Counted from the stretch's first letter, positions 7,505-15,098 are shown. The stretch is 64,000 nt of DNA from Neobacillus soli NBRC 102451 (GCF_001591665.1 NZ_BCVI01000006.1:186001-250000), one strand, 5' to 3'. Notes: generated from the sequence alone by a model not told the origin. Program-made: numbers and translations.

Positions 7505-8344
7505 ATGGAACAATCCATTGAAAGCTATATCAAAAATCTTGTCAGAGAGACAATCGGCCATACACTAGGACAACTGCAGCTGCAAAGCGAGCGCAGAATA
7601 TATGTGATTGCCAATTGGAAAATGAACAAAACGTTAGCCGAAACCGCTGAGTTTCTTCAAAAAATAAACAGCAGTAATAATGTGTCAGTGGTCGTTTGTC
7701 CGCCAACACAGCTCCTATATCCAGCCCATCTTTTTATCAAGCAATCAGGAAAGCCAGTTGGATTAGGTGCCCAGAACGTTCATTGGGCTGACAAGGGGGC
7801 TTATACTGGCGAAACATCGATAAGCATGCTGCAGGATGTCGGCTGTGAATACGTCATCATTGGTCATTCCGAACGCAGACAATACTCGGGTGAAAATGAT
7901 CAATTGGTGAACATGAAGGTGGCTCAGTCGCTGAAGGCCGGGCTCACTCCCATCATTTGCATCGGTGAAACGTTAGAACAAAAAAATGCACAGAAGACCG
8001 AGCAGGTGTTAACGAAACAACTATTTGGTGCATTGAAGGATATTGACTCGGGCGATTTTATTCTTGCTTACGAACCCGTTTGGGCGATTGGGACAGGGCA
8101 ATCAGCAACGGCTGAATTAGCCCAGGAAACACACTCCTATATCCGGTCTGTCTTAAAACAAATAGTGGGTCAAAAAGCGGAAAGTATCTCGATTTTATAT
8201 GGTGGGTCTGCGAACGAAAGCAACGCAGCTGAATACAGAGCCATGCCGGATATCGATGGGGTGCTTGTTGGCGGGGCAAGCCTGCAAGCCCATTCTTTTG
8301 ATGGAATTATCAATGTATTTGCCAAAGGAGAACAAAATTCATGA
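7505..8344 (+). CDS. tpiA: Triosephosphate isomerase with N-terminal encapsulation-type extension
   Basis: 279 aa, about 26 longer than housekeeping TpiA. After an amphipathic leader (SIESYIKNLVRETIGHTLGQ) comes a full TIM barrel with catalytic K39 (ANWKMNK), H121 (IIGHSERR) and E190 (AYEPVWAIGTG), plus phosphate-binding YGGSAN and GVLVGGASL. It interconverts glyceraldehyde-3-P and DHAP. I choose ATG 7505 because AAGGTG at 7492-7497 is 7 nt away; ATG 7499 is too close. It lies between shell and isomerase genes and overlaps the next gene by ATGA, so it belongs to the BMC pathway, not glycolysis. Confidence 0.92.
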   Translation: MEQSIESYIKNLVRETIGHTLGQLQLQSERRIYVIANWKMNKTLAETAEFLQKINSSNNVSVVVCPPTQLLYPAHLFIKQSGKPVGLGAQNVHWADKGAYTGETSISMLQDVGCEYVIIGHSERRQYSGENDQLVNMKVAQSLKAGLTPIICIGETLEQKNAQKTEQVLTKQLFGALKDIDSGDFILAYEPVWAIGTGQSATAELAQETHSYIRSVLKQIVGQKAESISILYGGSANESNAAEYRAMPDIDGVLVGGASLQAHSFDGIINVFAKGEQNS

Positions 8345-8796
8345 AAAAAGTTGCGATAGGTAGCGACCATGGTGGGTACGAACTAAAAGAAAAGTTAAAG
8401 GCCTATTTAACTGAATTAGGCTATGAATATCTTGATTTTGGCTGCAAGGCGGGTGAATCAGTAGACTACCCGGATATTGCCTTTCTTGTCGGTGAAACAG
8501 TCGCCACGAATAGTGATTATGTTGGAATCATGATCGATGGTGTCGGCGTTGGCAGCGGCATGGTATTAAATAAAATACCAGGTGTCCGTGGTGCTGTCTG
8601 TTGGGATTTATCATCCGTTATTAATAGTAAAGAACATAATAACGCCAACGTGTTATCGATCGGCGGGCAATTTATTGGTGAAGGCCTTGCCAAGCAATTA
8701 GTAAAAACATGGCTTGAAACAGATTTCGCCGGCGGCCGTCATGATCGCCGTGTCACGAAAATCATGGAAATTGAGAGCCGTTTTATCGGGCGCTAA
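8341..8796 (+). CDS. RpiB/LacAB-type sugar-phosphate isomerase with Cys-to-Asp change
   Basis: 151 aa. The fold is that of ribose-5-phosphate isomerase B / galactose-6-P isomerase: GSDHGGYELKEKL at the N-terminus (D9, H10), SKEHNNANVLSIGG with the active-site His, and the GRHDRRV phosphate-binding tail. The catalytic base of E. coli-type RpiB is a Cys in GILICGTGIG; here the aligned stretch is GIMIDGVGVGSG with D66. The substrate may therefore differ, or Asp serves as base. It has no targeting extension. It could interconvert pentose phosphates feeding the aldolase (inference). Confidence 0.85.
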   Translation: MKKVAIGSDHGGYELKEKLKAYLTELGYEYLDFGCKAGESVDYPDIAFLVGETVATNSDYVGIMIDGVGVGSGMVLNKIPGVRGAVCWDLSSVINSKEHNNANVLSIGGQFIGEGLAKQLVKTWLETDFAGGRHDRRVTKIMEIESRFIGR

Positions 8797-8846
8797 CCCT
8801 TGAAGGCAGGTTCGCTTACTAGGACGATTGAAAGCAGGTTTTAAAC

Positions 8847-9134
8847 ATGTTTGTAGCCAAAGTGATTGGAAATATCGTCTGTACTCATAAAGATGACAAT
8901 TTAAAAGGTTTAAAGCTTCTGATTGTCCAGCCTGTGGATGAAGAGTTGCGGGATAAAGGTAAACCACTTGTGGCTATAGATACGATTGGACAGTCAGGGG
9001 AAGGAGAACTTGTTTACTTAGCAAAAAGCAAGGAGTCTTCCTTACCACTTAAAAAAGATTTGGTTCCATCGGATGCTGGGATCTTGGGAATTATTGACTA
9101 TTATAATGTTATTAATCGAATGGAGGAAAAATAA
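8847..9134 (+). CDS. eutN: BMC-P pentameric shell vertex protein (EutN/CcmL), copy 2
   Basis: 95 aa. MFVAKVIGNIVCTHKDDNLK, LLIVQPVDEE, LVAIDTIGQSGEGELVYLAKSKESS and GILGIIDYYN are EutN/CcmL signatures. It begins 50 bp after the isomerase stop, one of the largest gaps in the operon, with only a weak AGCAGG ribosome site, so it may be made at low level as expected for a vertex protein. The next gene starts directly after its stop. Confidence 0.95.
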   Translation: MFVAKVIGNIVCTHKDDNLKGLKLLIVQPVDEELRDKGKPLVAIDTIGQSGEGELVYLAKSKESSLPLKKDLVPSDAGILGIIDYYNVINRMEEK

Positions 9135-9410
9135 ATGAGCAACGCATTAGGAATGATCGAAACAAAAGGTTTAGTAGGGGCTATTGAAGCAGCAGACGCG
9201 ATGACAAAAGCAGCAAACGTTACATTAGTTGGTAAGGTGAATGTAGGCGGCGGATTAGTTTGTGTTCTCGTCCGCGGTGATGTTGGCGCAGTGAAAGCAG
9301 CAACAGAAGCAGGTGCCGATGCAGCTCAGCGTGTGGGTGAATTTTTATCTGTCCATGTCATTCCAAGACCACACTCAGATATCGAAAAAATTCTACCACA
9401 AGTAAAATAA
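9135..9410 (+). CDS. BMC-H hexameric shell protein, copy 2
   Basis: 91 aa. A single BMC domain, very close to copy 1 over [20 protein letters not shown] and SVHVIPRP, but with pore loop KVNVGGG in place of ELVGAG, so the two hexamers probably differ in pore charge and selectivity. Good ribosome site GGAGG before ATG 9135. It overlaps the following BMC-P gene by 1 nt (TAATGA arrangement). Confidence 0.95.
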   Translation: MSNALGMIETKGLVGAIEAADAMTKAANVTLVGKVNVGGGLVCVLVRGDVGAVKAATEAGADAAQRVGEFLSVHVIPRPHSDIEKILPQVK

Positions 9411-9673
9411 TGAAACTAGCAAAAGTCGTTGGAAATGTCGTATCAACGGTGAAGACACCAAGCCATCAAAATAAAAAGCTCATGATTGTGGTCCCAGTTG
9501 ATGCGAAAGGTAAGAAATGCGGTGACGCTATGATTGCCTTTGATCGCTTTCAAGCAGGGGTTGGCGATTATGTGCTAATTCTAGAAGAAGGTGGATCGGC
9601 AAGGGAGATCTTAGAAGACCCAAAGGGCTCTTTTGATGCGGTCATTGCCGGAATCGTTGATCGACTATATTAA
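9410..9673 (+). CDS. eutN: BMC-P pentameric shell vertex protein (EutN/CcmL), copy 3
   Basis: 87 aa, the shortest and most canonical BMC-P here: [66 protein letters not shown]. It is followed 16 bp later by deoC. Three BMC-P paralogues with no trimeric (BMC-T) gene in the operon is a notable shell composition. Confidence 0.95.
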   Translation: MKLAKVVGNVVSTVKTPSHQNKKLMIVVPVDAKGKKCGDAMIAFDRFQAGVGDYVLILEEGGSAREILEDPKGSFDAVIAGIVDRLY

Positions 9674-9689
9674 TGTGAGGTGAACAAGG

Positions 9690-10496
9690 GTGCAAATTGA
9701 AGCATTGGTTGAACAAATTACGAATCAAATTATGCAGCAATTAACTAATAAACAAGAGTTGAAGGAAGTTACGCCTGCTGCTTCTGGAAACGTAACCTAT
9801 AAAGAAGGTTCTGCATCAACTATTATTACAGGTCCTTCTGTCGCGCGAATGATTGATCATACTCTTTTAAAGCCAGAGGCATCGAAAGAGCAAATTGTTA
9901 AGCTTTGTGCAGAAGCAAGTGAACATAAATTTGCGACAGTTTGTGTGAATCCTTATTGGGTTTCTACAGCCGCTAAAGAACTTAAAGGTTCTGGTGTTGG
10001 TATTACTACGGTTGTCGGCTTCCCATTAGGGGCAACCAGCACATTTGTAAAAATTGCCGAAACACGTGATGCCATCGCAAATGGTGCGACTGAGATCGAT
10101 ATGGTCATCAACGTAGGTGCTCTGAAATCCGGCGACTTTGAAACTGTTAAAAAGGACATTGAAGGTGTCGTTTTAGCGGCCAAAGGACATGCACCTGTAA
10201 AAGTCATCATCGAAACGGGTCTTCTTGAGATTGAAGAGAAGAAAAAGGCTTGTATTCTGGCAAAAATGGCTGGTGCTGATTTTGTCAAAACTTCCACAGG
10301 GTTTGGCCCTGGCTGTGCAACAGCGGAAGACATCAAATTAATGCGAGAAGCAGTAGGTCCTGACATGGGCGTTAAAGCATCTGCGTGTGTAAGAGATTTA
10401 GATACCGCTAGAAAGCTTATTCAAGCCGGTGCAACAAGAATTGGTGCCAGCTCAAGTATTGCGATTATTACTGGCGGGCAAGGTACTGGTTATTAA
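9690..10496 (+). CDS. deoC: Deoxyribose-phosphate aldolase with N-terminal encapsulation helix
   Basis: 268 aa against about 220 for free DeoC; the extra 45 residues begin with an amphipathic helix ([20 protein letters not shown]) and a linker. It cleaves 2-deoxyribose-5-P to acetaldehyde and glyceraldehyde-3-P. The Schiff-base Lys is K200 in [12 protein letters not shown], and the proton-relay Lys is K229 in [10 protein letters not shown]. The loop after K229 is normally ASGGVR or PAGGIR; here the two glycines are A232-C233, a change in the phosphate-binding turn. GTG start at 9690 follows GAGGTGA. It is the last gene of the operon, before a terminator. Confidence 0.92.
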   Translation: MQIEALVEQITNQIMQQLTNKQELKEVTPAASGNVTYKEGSASTIITGPSVARMIDHTLLKPEASKEQIVKLCAEASEHKFATVCVNPYWVSTAAKELKGSGVGITTVVGFPLGATSTFVKIAETRDAIANGATEIDMVINVGALKSGDFETVKKDIEGVVLAAKGHAPVKVIIETGLLEIEEKKKACILAKMAGADFVKTSTGFGPGCATAEDIKLMREAVGPDMGVKASACVRDLDTARKLIQAGATRIGASSSIAIITGGQGTGY

Positions 10497-10521
10497 AGAA
10501 ATTAAGTTGAATTGTTCAATT

Positions 10522-10570
10522 AGAAATTTGGGTATTTCAGAAATGCTGAAATACTCAAATTTCTTTTTCC
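10522..10570 (+). terminator. Terminator of the BMC operon
   Basis: Long stem AGAAATTTGGGTATTTCAG / CTGAAATACTCAAATTTCT with loop AAATG, followed by TTTTTCC. Confidence 0.88.
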
Positions 10571-10588
10571 TCTATGTCTAAAAAAGTA

Positions 10589-10617
10589 TTGAAAATTTTT
10601 AGATATTTCACTATAAT
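10589..10617 (+). promoter_or_regulatory. Sigma-A promoter of the small XRE regulator
   Basis: TTGAAA at 10589-10594, 17 bp spacer, TATAAT at 10612-10617. The predicted start of transcription is near 10624, directly before the cre site. Confidence 0.75.
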
Positions 10618-10630
10618 TATAAGTACAAAA

Positions 10631-10644
10631 TGTAATCGCTTACA
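10631..10644 (+). promoter_or_regulatory. Perfect cre (CcpA-binding) site
   Basis: TGTAATCGCTTACA satisfies TGWAANCGNTNWCA at every position and is itself nearly palindromic. Located at about +8 to +21 of the promoter at 10589, it should give strong catabolite repression. Confidence 0.8.
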
Positions 10645-10662
10645 TAACTGAGGGGTGTTAGA

Positions 10663-10863
10663 ATGAATAATATTGGACATCAACTAAAGAAAATGAGATT
10701 AAACCGTGAAATTGAAATAGAAAAGCTGGCTATATTATCAGGTCTAAATACAGCGACCATCTTCGCAATTGAGGAAGGCGAGCTTGATGTACAAGTATCA
10801 ACTCTTGCGAAAATTTCTGATGTTTTGAACTGCTCCTTCTCTATTGGAGACGTGTCGATTTAA
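10663..10863 (+). CDS. Small XRE-type helix-turn-helix protein
   Basis: 66 aa, essentially one Cro/C1-type HTH domain: IGHQLKKMRLNREIEIEKLA, then LSGLNTATIFAIEEGELDVQ and STLAKISDVLNCSF. No sensor or oligomerisation domain is visible. It has its own promoter with a perfect cre site and its own terminator, so it is a separate unit just after the BMC operon. It could be a glucose-repressed regulator of nearby genes (inference). The target is unknown. Confidence 0.8.
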   Translation: MNNIGHQLKKMRLNREIEIEKLAILSGLNTATIFAIEEGELDVQVSTLAKISDVLNCSFSIGDVSI

Positions 10864-10867
10864 TAAT

Positions 10868-10900
10868 AAAAAAGCATTCGCTGCACGAATGCTTTTTTTA
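10868..10900 (+). terminator. Terminator after the XRE gene
   Basis: Stem AAAAGCATTCG / CGAATGCTTTT, loop CTGCA, then a run of T. Confidence 0.85.
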
Positions 10901-10917
10901 TTTATCCTGTTATTAAT

Positions 10918-10947
10918 TTGATAGAGCAATAAAATACATGCTATAGT
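10918..10947 (+). promoter_or_regulatory. Candidate promoter of the helicase gene
   Basis: TTGATA at 10918-10923, 18 bp spacer, TATAGT at 10942-10947; about 60 bp of leader with a small CCCATCTGGG hairpin before the start codon. Confidence 0.45.
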
Positions 10948-11013
10948 AATTCCATCGCAAACAAGTTCAATCCCATCTGGGTTGGGCTTTTCTTATGTTA
11001 AAGGAAGAGATTT

Positions 11014-13260
11014 ATGACACCTACAATTACTTATATTAAAGAATGGCAGCAGGCATTGCAAAATGAAATTTTCCATTTAAAAAAATTTGGCAGCAATAAA
11101 TTCCTTGTTTCTAACGGTAGGCTGCTATCAAATGATGGTTCTTATACCTATTATTTTGATACCACTGGTTCATTACGGGTACCAGTCGGTTCCACCATTA
11201 GACTTGAATGGGGAAATATGAAACAAAGTGGGCGTATTCTTTCTTCGGAAGGGAGAGGAGTCATACTGGCCCTAGAACAATCATTCGGAGACCTAATTCC
11301 AAAGGCTTACCTTTTTCACGACCCTTGGGAACTGCTTGAACAACTAATTCAACGACTTGATGATATCAAGAAAAATAAACAAAAACGGTTACGAGTGAAG
11401 CGATTGATGGATCCATCAATGCCAGCCAAGCATCCGATTGAAAAAAGTAAAAGCACTGTTCATGAGTTGGTTTTACGATCAAAATACAATCCTGTGACCT
11501 TTGTGTGGGGGCCGCCTGGGACAGGGAAGACCTATACATTGGCCCGGACAGCCGCAAATAAATATTTTCAAGAAAAGCGGGTGCTGATTCTGTCACACAG
11601 CAACCAAGCAGTCGATGTCCTAATTAGTGAAATTTCTACCTTTATTAAAAAGAAAGAACGTTACTGTGAAGGGGATGTTCTCCGCTATGGTTTTCATTCA
11701 GGGGAACTGCTAGCCAATAACGAGGCCCTTACAACAAGTCAACTACTTCAGAAACAGGATCCTCATCTTGCTGAAAACAAGGAGATGTTAATTGCAGAAA
11801 GACGGAAATTAAAGCAGGATTTAGCTCGTTCTTTTAGCAAACGGGACACGAATCATTTGTTAGAGCTTGAAACGAAGATTTTAAAAGTGCTTGATAAAAT
11901 TCGCCAGAAGGAAATCCAGTTTGTGAAGGATGCGTTTGTCGTTGGGACAACGCTGGCAAAAGCAGCGAGCGATCCCGCGATTTATGAAAAGGAATTTGAT
12001 GTGGTGATCCTTGACGAAGCAAGTATGGCTTATGTTCCGCAGGCTGCATTTGCTGCAACGCTTGCGAAACGCGTCATTATTTGCGGAGATTTTAAACAAT
12101 TGCCGCCGATTGCCTCCTCAAGGGATCCCTTAGTGACATTGTGGCTAAAAGAGGACATTTTTCACCGGGCCGGTGTGGTTGATTGGATAAAAAACGGCAG
12201 GCTTCACCCACATCTTTTTTTATTAAAAGAACAGCGAAGGATGCACCCGGATATATCGGCCTTCACCAATCAATACATCTATCATTCGCTTGTTGGTGAT
12301 CATGAAAGTGTCTTGAAGAATAGAAAGGGAATTGTGGAAAAGGCACCGTTTGCCGGTCGGGCGGCTATTCTGGTAGATACAAGCTTTACAGGTGCACATT
12401 GTATGAGTGAACGGACATCAAATTCTCGAATGAATATCTGGCAGGTGTTGTTGTCGTTTCAATTAATTCATGAATCATATTTGGGAGGTTCGATGTCGAT
12501 TGGCTATGTAACACCCTATCGTGCTCAAGCCAATTTGATGGAGCTGTTAATTGAAGACTTATATGAAAAAGAGCGCCTAACAGCCGATATTATTGCCGCG
12601 ACCGTGCACAGATTCCAGGGCAGTGAGCGCGATGTGATGATTTTTGACACCGTTGACAGTGAGCCGCAAACCCGGGCAGGGATGCTTCTTACCGGCAAGG
12701 ATAGTGAACGATTGATCAATGTGGCCATTACAAGAACAAAAGGGAAGTTCATTCATGTAAGTAATCGCTCCTTTATCCGGAAGCATATCTATATTGGAAA
12801 AACACTTCAACAGCTCGTGGAACATCAAGAGAGAAATCTGCAAACGGTTGGGACTGGAGAAATTGGAAATTGGATTAGGAATCAGCACCCAAGATTACAA
12901 TGGATGCATGCACTTAAATTAGAGAACGTATTCTTGGATATTGAGGCGGCCAGATCATCGATTGTTATCTCTTTACCTGAACAATCAAATCTGTCGGAGA
13001 AATGGCAGGAAAAGCTGAGATTTAGGGAGAAAGGTGTAAAATTAATGGTTTTTTCTGAAGAAGAATGGGCGGGGCTTCAAGCTAATCAAATGGTAGGTGC
13101 GAGCTTGTCGTTTCCGTTTATTATCATTGACGAGCGGATTTTATGGTTAGGCTTACCTCTAGAGGGGGCAAAAGGAGTCCAGCCGCCATATATTGCTGCA
13201 AGGCTGGATTCGGCAAAGGTTTGTGAATATTTTTTAGGACAGTTCCTGGCAGGCGAGTAA
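11014..13260 (+). CDS. Superfamily 1 helicase with C-terminal PLD-like domain
   Basis: 748 aa. Upf1/Dna2-like SF1B helicase: Walker A GPPGTGKT near residue 167, Walker B/DEAD-like VVILDEASM near 330, motif III GDFKQLPPIA, motif IV-V region with HRFQGSERDVMIFDTVDSE near 535 and VAITRTKGKFI. The first 120 residues are a beta-rich N-terminal region. Residues from about 620 on (SSIVISLPEQ..., LMVFSEEEW, FIIIDERILWLGLPLEG) resemble a phospholipase D-type domain, the arrangement seen in some helicases linked to DNA repair or defence. The HKD catalytic motif is not evident, so nuclease activity is doubtful. Start ATG 11014 follows AAGGAAGAG. Confidence 0.8.
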   Translation: MTPTITYIKEWQQALQNEIFHLKKFGSNKFLVSNGRLLSNDGSYTYYFDTTGSLRVPVGSTIRLEWGNMKQSGRILSSEGRGVILALEQSFGDLIPKAYLFHDPWELLEQLIQRLDDIKKNKQKRLRVKRLMDPSMPAKHPIEKSKSTVHELVLRSKYNPVTFVWGPPGTGKTYTLARTAANKYFQEKRVLILSHSNQAVDVLISEISTFIKKKERYCEGDVLRYGFHSGELLANNEALTTSQLLQKQDPHLAENKEMLIAERRKLKQDLARSFSKRDTNHLLELETKILKVLDKIRQKEIQFVKDAFVVGTTLAKAASDPAIYEKEFDVVILDEASMAYVPQAAFAATLAKRVIICGDFKQLPPIASSRDPLVTLWLKEDIFHRAGVVDWIKNGRLHPHLFLLKEQRRMHPDISAFTNQYIYHSLVGDHESVLKNRKGIVEKAPFAGRAAILVDTSFTGAHCMSERTSNSRMNIWQVLLSFQLIHESYLGGSMSIGYVTPYRAQANLMELLIEDLYEKERLTADIIAATVHRFQGSERDVMIFDTVDSEPQTRAGMLLTGKDSERLINVAITRTKGKFIHVSNRSFIRKHIYIGKTLQQLVEHQERNLQTVGTGEIGNWIRNQHPRLQWMHALKLENVFLDIEAARSSIVISLPEQSNLSEKWQEKLRFREKGVKLMVFSEEEWAGLQANQMVGASLSFPFIIIDERILWLGLPLEGAKGVQPPYIAARLDSAKVCEYFLGQFLAGE

Positions 13261-13336
13261 TTTTGGGGGAAGTCTTTACATCTACAATGAGGTTTACGAA
13301 CTATAATTTCACTAAACAAACAAATTTATGTGGAGT

Positions 13337-13384
13337 TTGACATAATAGCCTAATTTGTTTAAAGTTAGATTATATAATCTAACT
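13337..13384 (+). promoter_or_regulatory. Promoter with 22-bp perfect palindrome before the SatD-like gene
   Basis: TTGACA at 13337-13342 and TAAAGT at 13360-13365 (17 bp apart) form a plausible promoter. A perfect palindrome with arms AGTTAGATTAT (13363-13373) and ATAATCTAACT (13374-13384) covers the -10 edge and start of transcription. Such a site is best read as an operator; the HTH at the C-terminus of the downstream protein makes autoregulation likely. Confidence 0.6.
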
Positions 13385-13406
13385 AATTCGAAGTGAAGGG
13401 GATATA

Positions 13407-14198
13407 ATGAATTATCCAATATCGATTTTTATTCTTGATGTGAGTAATTCCTCATCGGAAAAAATGGGGGAAGAACTAACGAATTATTTGGATGAGTTGG
13501 TCGGCTGGATTACAAGTTGGACAAAGAACAGTGGACATATCCAAATAAAGCATCGTTCAGGCGATGAAATTATTTTTGTTGGTTCAGGCTATTCAACCGC
13601 CTATACCATTGCATTCTTTGTCAGCAGGGTATGGAAATACAAAGACCATAGACCATATTTTGGCTTGGCCTTTGGTGATATTGATAAAGAAATTAAGGAT
13701 GTTGATATTGAAAAATGGATCCATCCTTTGGTCAAACAAGCCAGATACGCAAATGATTTACTAAAACAAGAACATAACAGGCCCCAATTTAAGTTTGAGC
13801 TTGACCAATTTTACCCAAGTGATCTAATAAATACTTTACCATATAATCATTTTAGAAATGAATTCGAGAAACTAATTAATACATTATTAACGTTGCAACA
13901 GAAATTTATCTGGAATCAAACGGATATTCAGGAGCTTGTCTGTACGCTCTACCTTTTATTGAATCAGCAAAAAGCGATTGGGAAGCTGCTTGGCAGGACG
14001 GCCCCAACGATATCAAGTCACATTAATAAAGGAAATAGTAAAGAAATCCTAGATACTTTTTCTGAAATTAAAAGTATACTTCATTCACTAGAGGCAAAGT
14101 CTTACCTAGAAAGTGCAAGTAACCCACAAGATACCAATGAAAAACTCACTGAAAGTATCCGTACTCACTTGAAGGATGGCATACATGCCTTACTTTAA
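13407..14198 (+). CDS. SatD-like protein with nucleotide-cyclase-like N-domain and C-terminal HTH
   Basis: 263 aa. The N-terminal half shows FILDVSNSS ... HRSGDEIIFVGSGYSTAY ... YFGLAFGDI, the arrangement of the SatD family, whose fold resembles nucleotide cyclase/GGDEF domains (D near the N-terminus, then GDE). The C-terminal part contains TDIQELVCTLYLLLNQQKAI followed by GKLLGRTAPTISSHINKGN, a helix-turn-helix. It is therefore probably a sensor-regulator. It is 33 bp before a DUF3307 membrane protein gene, a pairing I have seen for this family. Cyclase activity is not established, and the metal-binding set is incomplete by eye. Confidence 0.65.
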   Translation: MNYPISIFILDVSNSSSEKMGEELTNYLDELVGWITSWTKNSGHIQIKHRSGDEIIFVGSGYSTAYTIAFFVSRVWKYKDHRPYFGLAFGDIDKEIKDVDIEKWIHPLVKQARYANDLLKQEHNRPQFKFELDQFYPSDLINTLPYNHFRNEFEKLINTLLTLQQKFIWNQTDIQELVCTLYLLLNQQKAIGKLLGRTAPTISSHINKGNSKEILDTFSEIKSILHSLEAKSYLESASNPQDTNEKLTESIRTHLKDGIHALL

Positions 14199-14231
14199 TG
14201 CCTAAGACCCATAATAGAGAGAGGAGAATTC

Positions 14232-15089
14232 ATGTTATTATTTAGTCTAATTCTTGCCCACTTAATTGCTGATTTTTATTTACAAACAGATGTCATGGTA
14301 AAGGAAAAACGAAAGAATTTGCGGAAGCATTTGCTACACCACTTTTTCACCACTACCCTCGTCCTTACAAGTTTCTGGATTTTCCATTTCGGTTTTGCAA
14401 ATATCTTTAAAAATCTGGTTTTTCCCTTAGCGTTTATCATGGTCACACATCTCATCATCGACATTATAAAGATTAAGCTGCTTAATACAATAAAAATTAC
14501 TAACGAGGAAAACATGAAGCGGCTTAGTTTTTTTGTTTTGGATCAAATCCTTCATCTAGGAATAATTATTTTAACATGTATGCTATTTTTTCATTTTAAC
14601 GTAACGAAAATTGAAGGGTTTTTTCATGAAGGTGTGAAATTAGGTCTTTTTAATTCTATTCTATTTATCATAATTATTGTCATCTTAGCAACGAGTGTCA
14701 GCGGTCATATCATTAAAATCCTATTAGGTTCATTGCCGAACCAACTTTTAACCTTTGAAGGGAAATATGCTTTTAAAAATGAACGGAAGGAAGCGCATTT
14801 TACAAATTTAGGTGAAAAGGGACTAACCGAGGAATTTAATTATACAATTTTTAGCAAGCATGATCTTTCCCGTGGCAAATTAATCGGCTATATTGAAAGA
14901 TTACTAGTTTTATTGCTTACCTTTTATAGTGCCTTTCCAGCCATCGGGTTTATTGTCGCTGCTAAATCAATTGCACGGTTTAAACAAATGGATGACAGGG
15001 ACTGGGCGGAATATTTTCTACTGGGGACACTTACATCAATGTTTCTTGGAATTACATTGGGAATTTTCCTGAAAGTGGTATTGACGTAG
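14232..15089 (+). CDS. DUF3307 membrane protein, partner of the SatD-like gene
   Basis: 285 aa, polytopic. The N-terminus LILAHLIADFYLQTDVMVKE and the following HLLHHFFTTT and THLIIDIIK motifs are typical DUF3307. Hydrophobic segments lie at about residues 2-15, 36-55, 62-78, 100-120, 137-158, 225-247 and 262-283. A soluble stretch near 170-215 contains LLGSLPNQLLTFEGKYAFKN. Good ribosome site AGAGGAG before ATG 14232. It is likely co-transcribed with the SatD-like regulator, whose input or output it may be. Confidence 0.7.
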   Translation: MLLFSLILAHLIADFYLQTDVMVKEKRKNLRKHLLHHFFTTTLVLTSFWIFHFGFANIFKNLVFPLAFIMVTHLIIDIIKIKLLNTIKITNEENMKRLSFFVLDQILHLGIIILTCMLFFHFNVTKIEGFFHEGVKLGLFNSILFIIIIVILATSVSGHIIKILLGSLPNQLLTFEGKYAFKNERKEAHFTNLGEKGLTEEFNYTIFSKHDLSRGKLIGYIERLLVLLLTFYSAFPAIGFIVAAKSIARFKQMDDRDWAEYFLLGTLTSMFLGITLGIFLKVVLT

Positions 15090-15098
15090 GCAGTCCTC

